Shown here: positions 43,133 to 54,804 of the stretch, one piece after another
How positions within the stretch are numbered: position 1 is the first letter of the stretch
How the letters are laid out: the number at the start of each line of letters is the position of its first letter
NCBI GenBank assembly: GCA_947589345.1
Contig: CANQAC010000008.1
Location: 1-61,288 of the forward strand
Length of the DNA: 61,288 bases
DNA from: an uncultured Akkermansia sp.
GTDB taxonomy: Bacteria > Verrucomicrobiota > Verrucomicrobiia > Verrucomicrobiales > Akkermansiaceae
Direction: 5' to 3'
Made by a program: the position numbers and the translations under genes
Notes under the pieces: model-generated
The model's input: the letters and a program-made list of their open reading frames with translations, nothing else
What the model was told of the DNA's origin: nothing
Database searches by the model: none

Positions 43133-46100
43133 ATGGACACGCGGAAATTGATTCTATACACGGCTATGCTCAGCACAAGCATCATGAACGCGGCGGATCA
43201 AGCAACCTACACCCCCAATCCCGATTGGGAAAACCCGCAACACCTCTCTGAGGGACGCGAGGAAGCACGGGCGTTTTTTGAACCTTTTGCTAATCGAGAA
43301 GAAGCTTTAAGAGGAACCTGTAAGGATTCTTCACTCTGGATGTCATTGGATGGTATGTGGAAGTTTCACTGGTCACCCAAACCGGATGATCGCCCCGTGG
43401 ACTTTTACAAGCCAGAATACAACGTGGAAGGATGGGCCGAAATTGATGTGCCAAGCAATTGGCAAATGCGAGGCTATGGCACGCCTATCTACAGCAATCA
43501 GGACTACACGATGGTACGCGATTGGCCTCGTGTGATGACCCCACCGCGTAACGATACCGAAAAGACATACACGACCCCACAGAGTGAACCGAATGCCGTG
43601 GGTTCATATCGACGTGAGGTTGTGCTGCCTGAATCATGGAACGGCATGCGCGTGTTCATCCGTTTCGATGGGGTGGATTCCTTCTTTTACCTGTTCGTGA
43701 ATGGCAAGAAAGTGGGATTTTCAAAGGATAGCCGCACTGCCGCCGTATTCGACATCACCCCCTACCTGCACCAAGGCAGTAACACCATAGCTGCCGAAGT
43801 GTACCGATACAGTGACGGATCCTACCTGGAGTGCCAAGATATGTGGCGTCTCTCCGGCATATTCCGTAGCGTAAGCATGTACGCCACGCCCCAAGTCTTT
43901 GTCCGTGATTTCTTTGTACATACCGATTTTGCAAAACGCCCGGATGGCAGCTCTGATTATACCGACAGCAATTTGCGCGTTGAAGTGGAAGTCAGTAACC
44001 GTACTAATGATGAACAACCCTATGAGGTGGAAGCTGAGTTGCTCACTCGCGATGGACAACGTGTGGCGGCCCTCAGCCCCGCACGCGGACGCGTGCAGCC
44101 TGGAAAATCCGCATCCAAAGAAATTGCAGTTCGAGTACAAAACCCCATGCTCTGGAGTGCGGAAAAGCCTAATTTGTACCGACTGCTCATGTACTTAAAA
44201 GATGCCAATGGGCGTGTCTCGGAGACCATATCCCGACTCGTGGGTTTCCGCGAAGTAAAATTGGATAGTGGACGATTTCTAGTGAACGGTATGCCTGTGA
44301 AACTCAAGGGTGTAAACCGCCATGAGAGCCAGCATGCCAATGGACACACTGTGACACCAGAAGAATGCCGCACCGAACTGCTGCTCATGAAGCGAGGCAA
44401 CATCAACCACATCCGCAATTCTCACTACCCCCAGCCTTCCTTCTTTTATGAAATGTGTGACGAACTGGGAATCTACGTGTGCGATGAGGCTAATATTGAG
44501 TCCCACGGTTACTACTACGGCGAAGAATCTCTCTCTCATCCCAAAGAATGGAAGGCTCAGCACGTGTGGCGTAACAAAAACATGGTCGAACAGAGCAAAA
44601 ACAACCCCTGCGTCATCATGTGGTCATATGGCAACGAAGCCGGTCCAGGCGAAAATTTTGCTGCCGTACGCGATTGGGTTAAATCTCGCGACACTTCCCG
44701 CCCCACACAATATGAGCGCAATAATGATCTGGCTGATTTGTGTTCCAACCAGTATCCAAGTGTACACTGGACACGTGAAATCGCTGCCCGAAAAGTAGAT
44801 AAACCGTGGTACATCTCCGAATATGCACACATTTTGTGCAACTCTATGGGGAATTTGCAGGACTATTGGGACGCCATTGAAACGAGTGACTCAATCATTG
44901 GAGGCGCCATTTGGGAATGGATCCACCAAAGCTATGATCAGGAAGTTACTACCCCTGACGGCAACAAAATCATCCGACAGAGTTACGGAGGCGACCGTGG
45001 TGAAGCGCCCAATGACGGCATATTTTGCATGAAAGGGGTCATCTACAGTGACCGCACAACCACTCCGGAGTACGATGAGATTCGCAAAGTACAGCAAAAT
45101 GTTGGCATCTCCATGCTAAGCGCTTCCAAAAATGGTGATATAACTCTCAACTTTCGCAATAAACACCTCTTTACAGATCTGAATGAATACACTGCGCATT
45201 GGGAAATCGCAGAGGAAGGCAACCGCGTGCTTGCTCAGGGAGATTTTCGTATAAACGTCGCTCCTCTGGCATCTGAGAACTGGCTTCTGAAAGCAAACGA
45301 AATACCCTTTCAGCAATTTCAGCCAAATCGCAAGTATTTCTTAAATGTCAGTTTCCGACTGTCACAAGACACAGCTTGGGCGAAAGCTGGATACACGGTA
45401 GCCACAGAGCAGATAGAGTTGCCAGAAGCTCTGACCGGATATGCAGCAAAGTCACGTATCATGCCACTGGATGCGTCACTAAAGCTCGAGGTTCGCAATC
45501 GTAGTGCCGAGATCCTTATCCTTGGGAAAAACTTCTCGCTGAGCATTGATAAAGTCACCGGAGGCATTAAAAACTATATCGTCAATGGTCACGAGCTCAT
45601 CGGAGATAAGGCAACTCTGCACCTTAATTCTTTCCGAGCTCCTCTTGCTAACGACAAATGGGTCATGAATCAATGGTTGCAGAATGGTATGCGAAACATG
45701 GTTCACACTGCCTCCCCTCTCCTCGTAGAGCGTCTTTCTGATGGAGTTGTACGCATCTCGTGTGATGTGACAAGCCGAGGGTTGCGCAAAGAGAGCTTAG
45801 ATAGCTACCTGTACAACCACGCTCAATTTACACCGGAGGATAATGGCCCCATTACTGAGAAAGATTTCAGCTATTCCACACAGGTAGTATACACCGTACT
45901 GCCGAATGCCTACGTGAGCGTTCAAGCAGGAATACTTCCAAAGATCGACAAGATCGTGTTACCTCGCTTAGGGTACACGATGCAACTGCCCGAAAAGTTC
46001 AATCATGTGCGCTGGTTTGGTCGTGGACCCGGCGAAAATTACCCGGATCGTAAATCGGGATCTCCGGTTGGTATCTACTCGCGCACGGTACGTGATATGG

Positions 46101-47575
46101 TCGAAAACTATCCGCTTCCCATGGAAATGGGCAATCGCATGGATACCCGTTGGATAGCAATCACTGATGAACATGGCGTTGGTCTGCTCATTTCTTCCTC
46201 CGAGGGTTCTACACTCAACTTTTCTGCTTTACCGTACACAGCCCAAGCTCTTTTTGCAGCAGCTCACCCCGAAGAAGTTCAACCCGCCGGCGCTACCGTG
46301 CTGAACATTGACACCATCACTCTCGGGTTGGGAGGCGCATCGTGCGGCCCGCGACCTATCGACCGTGATATACCGCTGGCAGGTCCTACTTCTTTTTCCT
46401 TCTCACTCCAGCCTGTGATGCCGGAGGACGATCCTATTGAGGTGGGGCGTCGATCGCTCCCGCTTGCTGGCGCCGTAACCGTTTCCCGAGACGAACTTGG
46501 CTATGTACACGCTCACTGCGATACGAAGGACGCGCAAATCCACATGATCCTGTCCGACGGTTCACCATCCGTGTACACGCATCCATTCTTGCAACGTGAA
46601 GAAGGCACCATCCGCGCCTATGCTTCCATGGAAGGCTGTTTGGACTCTGCAACTACATGGCAACATTTCGATGATTGGCGCCCGAGCAATTTGTTGCGCA
46701 TCGTCTCTTGTTCGTCAACTTCCGGGCGCAGTGAATCACCATGGAGTCTTATTGATGGCAGAAGTGATACCTATTGGCATAGCCAATGGCACGAACCAGC
46801 AGCGCAATATCCGCACGAGGTTATTGTCGACCTCGGCGTCGATTCTGAACTACGTGGATTCACAATCACCCCACGACAGGCTCGCAGTTCTTCACGCGTG
46901 CGCAAAATAGCCTTCTACCTCTCCATGGACGGCAAAAGCTGGCCCAATCAACCAGCCTGCGTGCTGGAAATGGAAGATAGCGACCACGAACAAAGCGTCA
47001 TTATGCCCGATATGCAGACGGCTCATTTCGTGAAAATAGTATGTCTAGAACCTATGATGGAAGGTGAGCCATATGCATCCTTAGCCGAGTTTGTACCCAT
47101 CGTTACACGTGTGATTGGAGATTACCCACCACGTGCGTATTTCTCGGTGAACTACGTCAGCTCAGAGCTGCCTGGCATAGGACAAGCAGTGCATGTATTA
47201 GACGGAAATGAGGAAACATACTGGCACACGATGAAAGGCGTAACTGTGGCGAGTTATCCACATGACATTCGGCTTGACCTAGGTGGAGAGCGCACCATTA
47301 AAGGCTTGTTATACCGGGCGGCGCCTCCTCAAGATGCTCGCATCAAGGATTATGAAGTATACGTGAGTATGGATGGCAAAAACTGGAGTGATCCGGTAGC
47401 TCGTGGCTCCTTTGCAGATCACACGGATCCGCAACAAGCTCTCTTCTTTACTCCCGCCGTAGCGCGTTTTGTGCGCCTCGTTGCGCTCAGCTCCCACAGT
47501 GGAGGAGACTACGCTGCCATATCCGAGCTGGATGTGCTGCCGGCGGATGAACAATCCGAGCAGCGGCAACCCTGA
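43133..47575 (+). CDS. Exported GH2 beta-galactosidase with two discoidin-like modules
   Basis: 1480 residues from ATG 43133, which starts a signal peptide (MDTRKLILYTAMLSTSIMNA); the longer upstream frame lacks one. LacZ-like order: N-terminal jelly roll (WENPQHLSEGREEARAFFEP), two sandwich domains, barrel with acid/base E502 in SYGNEAGPG and nucleophile E563 in YISEYAH, then the small-chain beta domain with the WFGRGPGENYPDRK segment. Two F5/8 type C (CBM32-like) modules follow at about 1182-1325 and 1330-1475; each has an LDG.(S/E)(D/E)TYWH strand and a SMDGK segment. It would cleave terminal beta-galactose from mucin O-glycans or milk oligosaccharides outside the cytoplasm, with the modules holding galactose or GlcNAc. 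Divergent from the sugar porter. Confidence 0.93.
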   Translation: MDTRKLILYTAMLSTSIMNAADQATYTPNPDWENPQHLSEGREEARAFFEPFANREEALRGTCKDSSLWMSLDGMWKFHWSPKPDDRPVDFYKPEYNVEGWAEIDVPSNWQMRGYGTPIYSNQDYTMVRDWPRVMTPPRNDTEKTYTTPQSEPNAVGSYRREVVLPESWNGMRVFIRFDGVDSFFYLFVNGKKVGFSKDSRTAAVFDITPYLHQGSNTIAAEVYRYSDGSYLECQDMWRLSGIFRSVSMYATPQVFVRDFFVHTDFAKRPDGSSDYTDSNLRVEVEVSNRTNDEQPYEVEAELLTRDGQRVAALSPARGRVQPGKSASKEIAVRVQNPMLWSAEKPNLYRLLMYLKDANGRVSETISRLVGFREVKLDSGRFLVNGMPVKLKGVNRHESQHANGHTVTPEECRTELLLMKRGNINHIRNSHYPQPSFFYEMCDELGIYVCDEANIESHGYYYGEESLSHPKEWKAQHVWRNKNMVEQSKNNPCVIMWSYGNEAGPGENFAAVRDWVKSRDTSRPTQYERNNDLADLCSNQYPSVHWTREIAARKVDKPWYISEYAHILCNSMGNLQDYWDAIETSDSIIGGAIWEWIHQSYDQEVTTPDGNKIIRQSYGGDRGEAPNDGIFCMKGVIYSDRTTTPEYDEIRKVQQNVGISMLSASKNGDITLNFRNKHLFTDLNEYTAHWEIAEEGNRVLAQGDFRINVAPLASENWLLKANEIPFQQFQPNRKYFLNVSFRLSQDTAWAKAGYTVATEQIELPEALTGYAAKSRIMPLDASLKLEVRNRSAEILILGKNFSLSIDKVTGGIKNYIVNGHELIGDKATLHLNSFRAPLANDKWVMNQWLQNGMRNMVHTASPLLVERLSDGVVRISCDVTSRGLRKESLDSYLYNHAQFTPEDNGPITEKDFSYSTQVVYTVLPNAYVSVQAGILPKIDKIVLPRLGYTMQLPEKFNHVRWFGRGPGENYPDRKSGSPVGIYSRTVRDMVENYPLPMEMGNRMDTRWIAITDEHGVGLLISSSEGSTLNFSALPYTAQALFAAAHPEEVQPAGATVLNIDTITLGLGGASCGPRPIDRDIPLAGPTSFSFSLQPVMPEDDPIEVGRRSLPLAGAVTVSRDELGYVHAHCDTKDAQIHMILSDGSPSVYTHPFLQREEGTIRAYASMEGCLDSATTWQHFDDWRPSNLLRIVSCSSTSGRSESPWSLIDGRSDTYWHSQWHEPAAQYPHEVIVDLGVDSELRGFTITPRQARSSSRVRKIAFYLSMDGKSWPNQPACVLEMEDSDHEQSVIMPDMQTAHFVKIVCLEPMMEGEPYASLAEFVPIVTRVIGDYPPRAYFSVNYVSSELPGIGQAVHVLDGNEETYWHTMKGVTVASYPHDIRLDLGGERTIKGLLYRAAPPQDARIKDYEVYVSMDGKNWSDPVARGSFADHTDPQQALFFTPAVARFVRLVALSSHSGGDYAAISELDVLPADEQSEQRQP

Positions 47576-47882
47576 AACAGGAAGAAAAGATGGAGAGGGC
47601 AATCTTCTACAAATTTGCCTGTTATTTGGATTGGTTTCGTGTTCGTCTGAAAAAACGGAGCGAGTAGAAATAGAATTGGATGAAGGGTACGGGGTGACGT
47701 TCGAAGCCGACGTGACTTCCGGGAAAGAGGAAGAAAAGTTCTCCCCACAAATATGCGTATGGAAGGACAAGCTCTTCCTGTACGCGCTCCAAAATCCGCC
47801 GAGGAAGTACCTGAGGAAAGGGATCATCAGAATTGATGGACAGGACGTTCGTTTGGATGTAAGTCATTTGGCGATGCCATGA
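47547..47882 (+). CDS. Small putative lipoprotein following GH2
   Basis: 111 residues from ATG 47547, overlapping the end of the GH2 gene by 29 bases in another frame. A short hydrophobic stretch ending in LVSC (LLQICLLFGLVSCSSEK) looks like a lipobox, although the 18 residues before it are less basic than usual. The mature part is small and beta-rich with many charged residues. No family recognised. Probably co-transcribed with GH2. Confidence 0.5.
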   Translation: MNNPSSGNPETGRKDGEGNLLQICLLFGLVSCSSEKTERVEIELDEGYGVTFEADVTSGKEEEKFSPQICVWKDKLFLYALQNPPRKYLRKGIIRIDGQDVRLDVSHLAMP

Positions 47883-47897
47883 GCTGAAAAAGCAGAC

Positions 47898-48077
47898 ATG
47901 ACAAGCGATGCCATTTATGTAGAGCGTTACGAACTCGATGGTGAGCCCTTTTATGTCCTACGGGTTTATTTCCGAAAGGGAGGCGCAGATGATTACATGG
48001 TCGAATGGGAAATATATAAGGGGATATCTATGAGGGCGTGGATAAAGAGTTTAGGTGATGGCGGCAAAGACATATAA
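47898..48077 (+). CDS. Small protein of 59 residues, unknown
   Basis: ATG at 47898, stop TAA at 48077, 15 bases after the preceding stop. Composition looks like a folded protein: it opens MTSDAIYVERYELDGEPF, with the later landmarks VYFRKGG and MVEWEIY. No signal peptide. It may be the partner of the lipoprotein before it or a fragment of a longer gene. I see no homologue by eye. Confidence 0.4.
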   Translation: MTSDAIYVERYELDGEPFYVLRVYFRKGGADDYMVEWEIYKGISMRAWIKSLGDGGKDI

Positions 48078-48204
48078 CGTCATACTCAAGTGGCACTGCA
48101 TCAGTCAGAGTGAATTGTAAAGACTGGACCTCTTGGCAAAGCAAGCTAAAGAAACAGGCTCCCCCGTGGGATGTTCTCGGAGGTCCTCAATGAGTGCCCT
48201 GGCG

Positions 48205-50819
<2,615 letters not shown>

Positions 50820-50876
50820 TTTGTTGTGTGACTCTTCTTCTATCGGCGCGTGGTGAACCGACGAGAAACAAGCACC

Positions 50877-51746
50877 TTACTGCGCTCCGGCGGCGCGCAA
50901 TACTGCAGCCGTGTCATCGTGGCGACCCGCAACCGCTTTCATGAGAGCAGACTCCCCATCCTCGTCGCGGATATTCAGATTGGCACCCGCCGCCATAAGC
51001 ACCCTGACAACATCCGTGTGCCCATCACTTGCAGCCTCCATGAGGGCAGTCTTCCCTTCGTGATCTTTGTGATCCACCTGAGCACCATGCTTGATCAATA
51101 ATTGTACGGCAGCAGCATTGCCTTTGTCTGCTAGCTCCATGAGTGCTGTTTCTCCATCACTATCCTCGCAGTCCACAGATGTGCCTCCGGCCAGCAGTTG
51201 TTGAAGAGCAGGAACTCCCGAATACGCAGCTTGCAGTACAGCCTTCATCCCGGTTTTGCCCGTAAGTGCAGATGGGGTAGCTGCAGGAGCCGCTTTGGAA
51301 ACACCGCGCAACACAGCCACCGTATCGTTATGGCGCTCATCCTCAGCCATCATCAGAGCTGTCTCACCATCTTTATCTCGCGCGGATGGATCTGCCCCGG
51401 AAGCCAGTAAAATCTGTACGACTTGAGTATGACCTTCATCCGCCGCATGCATGAGGGGCGTTTTCCCATCTTCATCTCTTCGATTTACTTGAGCTCCGTA
51501 CTTGAGCAATAGTTGAACTGCCGATACATTTCCTTTATCCGCCGCCTCCATGAGCGCCGTTTCGCCGTCATCATCAGCAACATCTATCGACACGCCGGAA
51601 TCGAGCATTTGCTTCAACTGCGTTTCACCATAATTGGCGGCACGCAATACATTCTTTTGCGGTTCAGGACCATCTGCCCAGACTAGGGGATTGATCATGA
51701 CCGCACCTATTAACGTAATCCCTGTAAGTATCGAATGATGTCTCAT
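50877..51746 (-). CDS. Exported ankyrin-repeat protein
   Basis: 289 residues from ATG 51746. A signal peptide (MRHHSILTGITLIGAVMINP, ending near VWA) is followed by two blocks of ankyrin repeats. Each block opens with a variant repeat ending in DG(E)TALME, followed by units such as GNVSAVQLLLKYGAQVNRRD and EGHTQVVQILLASGADPSARD. About eight repeats in all, in two similar halves separated by a short Ala/Pro linker, as if the gene doubled internally. Repeats of this kind mediate protein binding; the partner is unknown. An AAAGGAG site 10 bases before 51746 supports this start over 51767. Confidence 0.88.
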   Translation of the reverse strand: MRHHSILTGITLIGAVMINPLVWADGPEPQKNVLRAANYGETQLKQMLDSGVSIDVADDDGETALMEAADKGNVSAVQLLLKYGAQVNRRDEDGKTPLMHAADEGHTQVVQILLASGADPSARDKDGETALMMAEDERHNDTVAVLRGVSKAAPAATPSALTGKTGMKAVLQAAYSGVPALQQLLAGGTSVDCEDSDGETALMELADKGNAAAVQLLIKHGAQVDHKDHEGKTALMEAASDGHTDVVRVLMAAGANLNIRDEDGESALMKAVAGRHDDTAAVLRAAGAQ

Positions 51747-51833
51747 AATAGGACTCTCCTTTCGCATGAATACTCTCCCTATTTACCATAGTCCTTCAGC
51801 ACGCGTCAAGAGGAAAAAATATCTGCTATCCGT

Positions 51834-51861
51834 AAAAAAGGCGCACTTGAAAAAGTGCGCC
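51834..51861 (-). terminator. Rho-independent terminator of the pilus-like operon
   Basis: A 9-bp stem GGCGCACTT/AAGTGCGCC (51840-51848 with 51853-51861), a GAAA loop and a six-base U run on the minus strand. Confidence 0.9.
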
Positions 51862-51927
51862 CATGTGAACACCTAGCGGCTCTCCCAACCAAAATCCAAT
51901 CGAGGAACGCCGCCACTGTTTCTTATC

Positions 51928-54720
51928 TTAGGGATTTACCAAGCCATCCTCCGGGAAGAGACCTGGTGCCGAGGCACTCCCTGCTGGAGCCTCCTCAGCG
52001 CTGCGGTTACGTACCGGTTTACCAGCAGCGTCAATGATATCCGCTGTTACAAAGATGGTGAGATTCTTGCGGGTGTGGGACTCAGCATTGCTTCGGAAGA
52101 ATCGTCCAATGAGAGGCAGATCACCAAATACAGGCACCTTATCCTCCACTTTCTGCACCTTATCCTCAATCATGCCGCCGATAGCCACTGTATGCCCATC
52201 AAAAAGTGACAGACGCGTATTGACCATCTTGCGGGCAAAGACCGGCTGATCAATGCGGTTTTCCGTGAGGACAATCTCCTCAACCTTGTTGTTGGTCGCA
52301 ACACCAGATACAATCGGGGAACCGTAGTTTACAAAGCCCTCGAAGTCCACAATACGCACAATGAAGCGAGAGAACTTAATGATATTGTTGCGAGGAGCTT
52401 CCTCCACTTTCACCACCATCACAAGGCCGACCTCCTCAACACCCCAATCGTCTGGGTTAGACGGAGCCGCCACCGGCACACTCATCGTCACGTTTGTCGT
52501 ACTACCCAAAGATGTACCACCTTCGTCCGGAATTTGTGGCTCGGAATACCCGGTCGGGTAGATGAAGCGGCGGATCACTTCTATGCGGGCACCACCATCA
52601 TCCACAATCGGAGAGAGTATGCTACTATCCTCCGGTGAGTCATTCACATCCTCCGCAGGTGTGAGTACTAGCGACGGTGCGTTCATCATGTCAACGCCTT
52701 GCTTCTGAGACAAGCCGCGCATAATCATCTGGAAAGAGCCGGAATCATATATGCCAGAGAGTGACAGAATGCCGGGAGCGACACTCGCATTGTCATTACT
52801 AGTGGCGCCCGGAGACCCCCCTGCCAGCAAGGAGTCCATGTTGGAGGATGTGATTGCTCCGGAACCCGAACGCAGTCCGCCCGTCATCAGGCCATTAGTA
52901 ATGGTGTCGCGCGAGTCAGCAAGACTATTGCTGTTGGTGACAGGCCAAGCGCCGTTGTTACGGTGGTTATTACCATAGCCGGCACCAGGACTTGTTACGA
53001 AGTCTTGATAGGTGCGCGAAGGGGATGAATTCGCGCCAGTCACACCACCAAGATACGCACTACCATTGTTGGAAATAGAGAAGGGATTGACCACCCAGTC
53101 GAAGGAAAGTTCCTCGTCATTATTCTGAGTCACCTCCACAAACTTTGTGGTTACCTTGATCATCTGCGGCTGTGCCTCCTGGAACTCAAGCAAAGCATCC
53201 TCCACGGCATCAAGATCCTCCGGGGTGCTATACACGGTCAACTGCTGCAGTTTGCGGCTGTACCAAGCGTTTGCCCCTTTCGGCTCAAACTTGGCACCAG
53301 CCAGCTTGAGTATCTTCTTGGCATCAACCTTGGCCGAGCGACTCTTCGCACCAGACGCAAAGGCATCATCTTCATCATCACCAGAACCTCCGTCGTCATC
53401 TCCCTCCTCACCTTGGAAGAAGGAAAGCGGAACGTTGCGCCACACTCGCTGCTCGAGCACCTTCGAGGACGGGTCGTTGGCCATGTATATATTGATGCCA
53501 CGGTCACTCACGTTGAACACGCAGTCGGCATTTACGCAAACCTCCTGAAGTAATTCGCGCAGGGTCACATCGGAAAGGGACAGCGTCACTTCCGGCTCAG
53601 GAACAGGTCCCGCGACCACGGGAGCGGGCGCTGGCGCCTCCTCCTCACTGTCTTCTTCCCCATCCTCGTCATCCTCATCGCTGGAAGGAGCGGCCGCAGC
53701 CACAGGAGCAGGCATAGCTGAAGGAGCGCGGTAGTTGATGTTCAGGGAACCCTCTCCGCTCTTGCGCAATTCACCGCGCAGGAAATCCACGACGTCACTG
53801 ATGGGCGTCTTGTCAAAGTTCACGCGCGGAATTTTGACGGTGTCGAGCGCATTGTTCACCTTGATCTGCTTATCGGTGAGTTCATGACCACCAGTGTTGG
53901 TGGACGAATACGCAGCGTTAGCGCTTTCGATAACAGGAACATCTTCCTGCCACAGCGAGTCCACCTCAGCAAGCGCCTTGAGACGGTAAGAATCATACGC
54001 GCTGCGGTAGTAGTTCATGCGGCGGTTGGAAACAGCCTCCTGTCCGCGACGAGCAGCCTCATTATACGGGTCTATACGCAAAACCGCATTGAATGTATCG
54101 TACGCATCGTTGTACTTACCAAGGTCATGGTATCCCCACGCAAGCTGGAGGAGACGTTGCACCTCATCTACGTTCTTCACATGCTCAGGAGTCAGAGCGG
54201 GATTATTGCGCACCGGATCGCGAAGCAGAGAAAGCTCTTTCCGCGCACGCGAATTCCCGGGTTCGCGAGAAAGAACATCCAGCAGAAGTTGCTCGGCATC
54301 ATCATAGCGTCCCACCTTGGCGTATTCCATGGCTACCGCGATTGACGCGTCAGAGATATTCTGGCGAATAAACTCCTGCAATTTGCGCGTAGCTGGCGCG
54401 TGTGGCACCCGATCCCACGCCTGACGATACTTCTCAAGCGCTACGGAGTACTTCCCTTCCCCATACGCGCTGCGACCTTCCTCGAGCAGTTGCATCGCTG
54501 CGTTGCGCTCAGCTGTTCTTCTCGCTGCTTCACGCGCATTAATGCTGCTCTGCATACCCTCCTGTCCAGCGTAAACGGCAGTGGGACCGACTTCGCTGGA
54601 GCCAGCGGCAGTAGAGGTAGTGAGATAGCCCTCGGTACCGGCATACACAAACGAACATGCGAGCGAAAAACTGACCGCAAGCATCTTGTGGGTAGAGGTG
54701 GTGAGAGATGCGTTATTCAT
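51928..54720 (-). CDS. pilQ: PilQ-like secretin (Amuc_1098 homologue)
   Basis: 930 residues with a signal peptide (about 1-27). TPR-like repeats (about 45-260) come before a secretin N-domain (IPRVNFDKTPISDVVDFLRG), an acidic Asp/Glu/Ser/Pro insert, a second N-domain with LSLSDVTLRELLQEV, and another acidic stretch before the ring-building N3-type domain. The C-terminal secretin barrel has the conserved VPVFGDLPLIGRFF. Secretins form outer-membrane channels for type IV pili or type II secretion. The TPR extension may replace a separate pilotin or tether. Last gene of the operon, followed by a strong terminator; its position matches pilQ of pilMNOPQ and Amuc_1098 of A. muciniphila. Confidence 0.88.
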   Translation of the reverse strand: MNNASLTTSTHKMLAVSFSLACSFVYAGTEGYLTTSTAAGSSEVGPTAVYAGQEGMQSSINAREAARRTAERNAAMQLLEEGRSAYGEGKYSVALEKYRQAWDRVPHAPATRKLQEFIRQNISDASIAVAMEYAKVGRYDDAEQLLLDVLSREPGNSRARKELSLLRDPVRNNPALTPEHVKNVDEVQRLLQLAWGYHDLGKYNDAYDTFNAVLRIDPYNEAARRGQEAVSNRRMNYYRSAYDSYRLKALAEVDSLWQEDVPVIESANAAYSSTNTGGHELTDKQIKVNNALDTVKIPRVNFDKTPISDVVDFLRGELRKSGEGSLNINYRAPSAMPAPVAAAAPSSDEDDEDGEEDSEEEAPAPAPVVAGPVPEPEVTLSLSDVTLRELLQEVCVNADCVFNVSDRGINIYMANDPSSKVLEQRVWRNVPLSFFQGEEGDDDGGSGDDEDDAFASGAKSRSAKVDAKKILKLAGAKFEPKGANAWYSRKLQQLTVYSTPEDLDAVEDALLEFQEAQPQMIKVTTKFVEVTQNNDEELSFDWVVNPFSISNNGSAYLGGVTGANSSPSRTYQDFVTSPGAGYGNNHRNNGAWPVTNSNSLADSRDTITNGLMTGGLRSGSGAITSSNMDSLLAGGSPGATSNDNASVAPGILSLSGIYDSGSFQMIMRGLSQKQGVDMMNAPSLVLTPAEDVNDSPEDSSILSPIVDDGGARIEVIRRFIYPTGYSEPQIPDEGGTSLGSTTNVTMSVPVAAPSNPDDWGVEEVGLVMVVKVEEAPRNNIIKFSRFIVRIVDFEGFVNYGSPIVSGVATNNKVEEIVLTENRIDQPVFARKMVNTRLSLFDGHTVAIGGMIEDKVQKVEDKVPVFGDLPLIGRFFRSNAESHTRKNLTIFVTADIIDAAGKPVRNRSAEEAPAGSASAPGLFPEDGLVNP

Positions 54721-54804
54721 AGTGGTGTTTTATTTATGACAGAATTTTTTTACTTTGTAAAGCCTACAATTAAAAAAAATGCAGATTTTGTGAATTTGTG
54801 GTTC

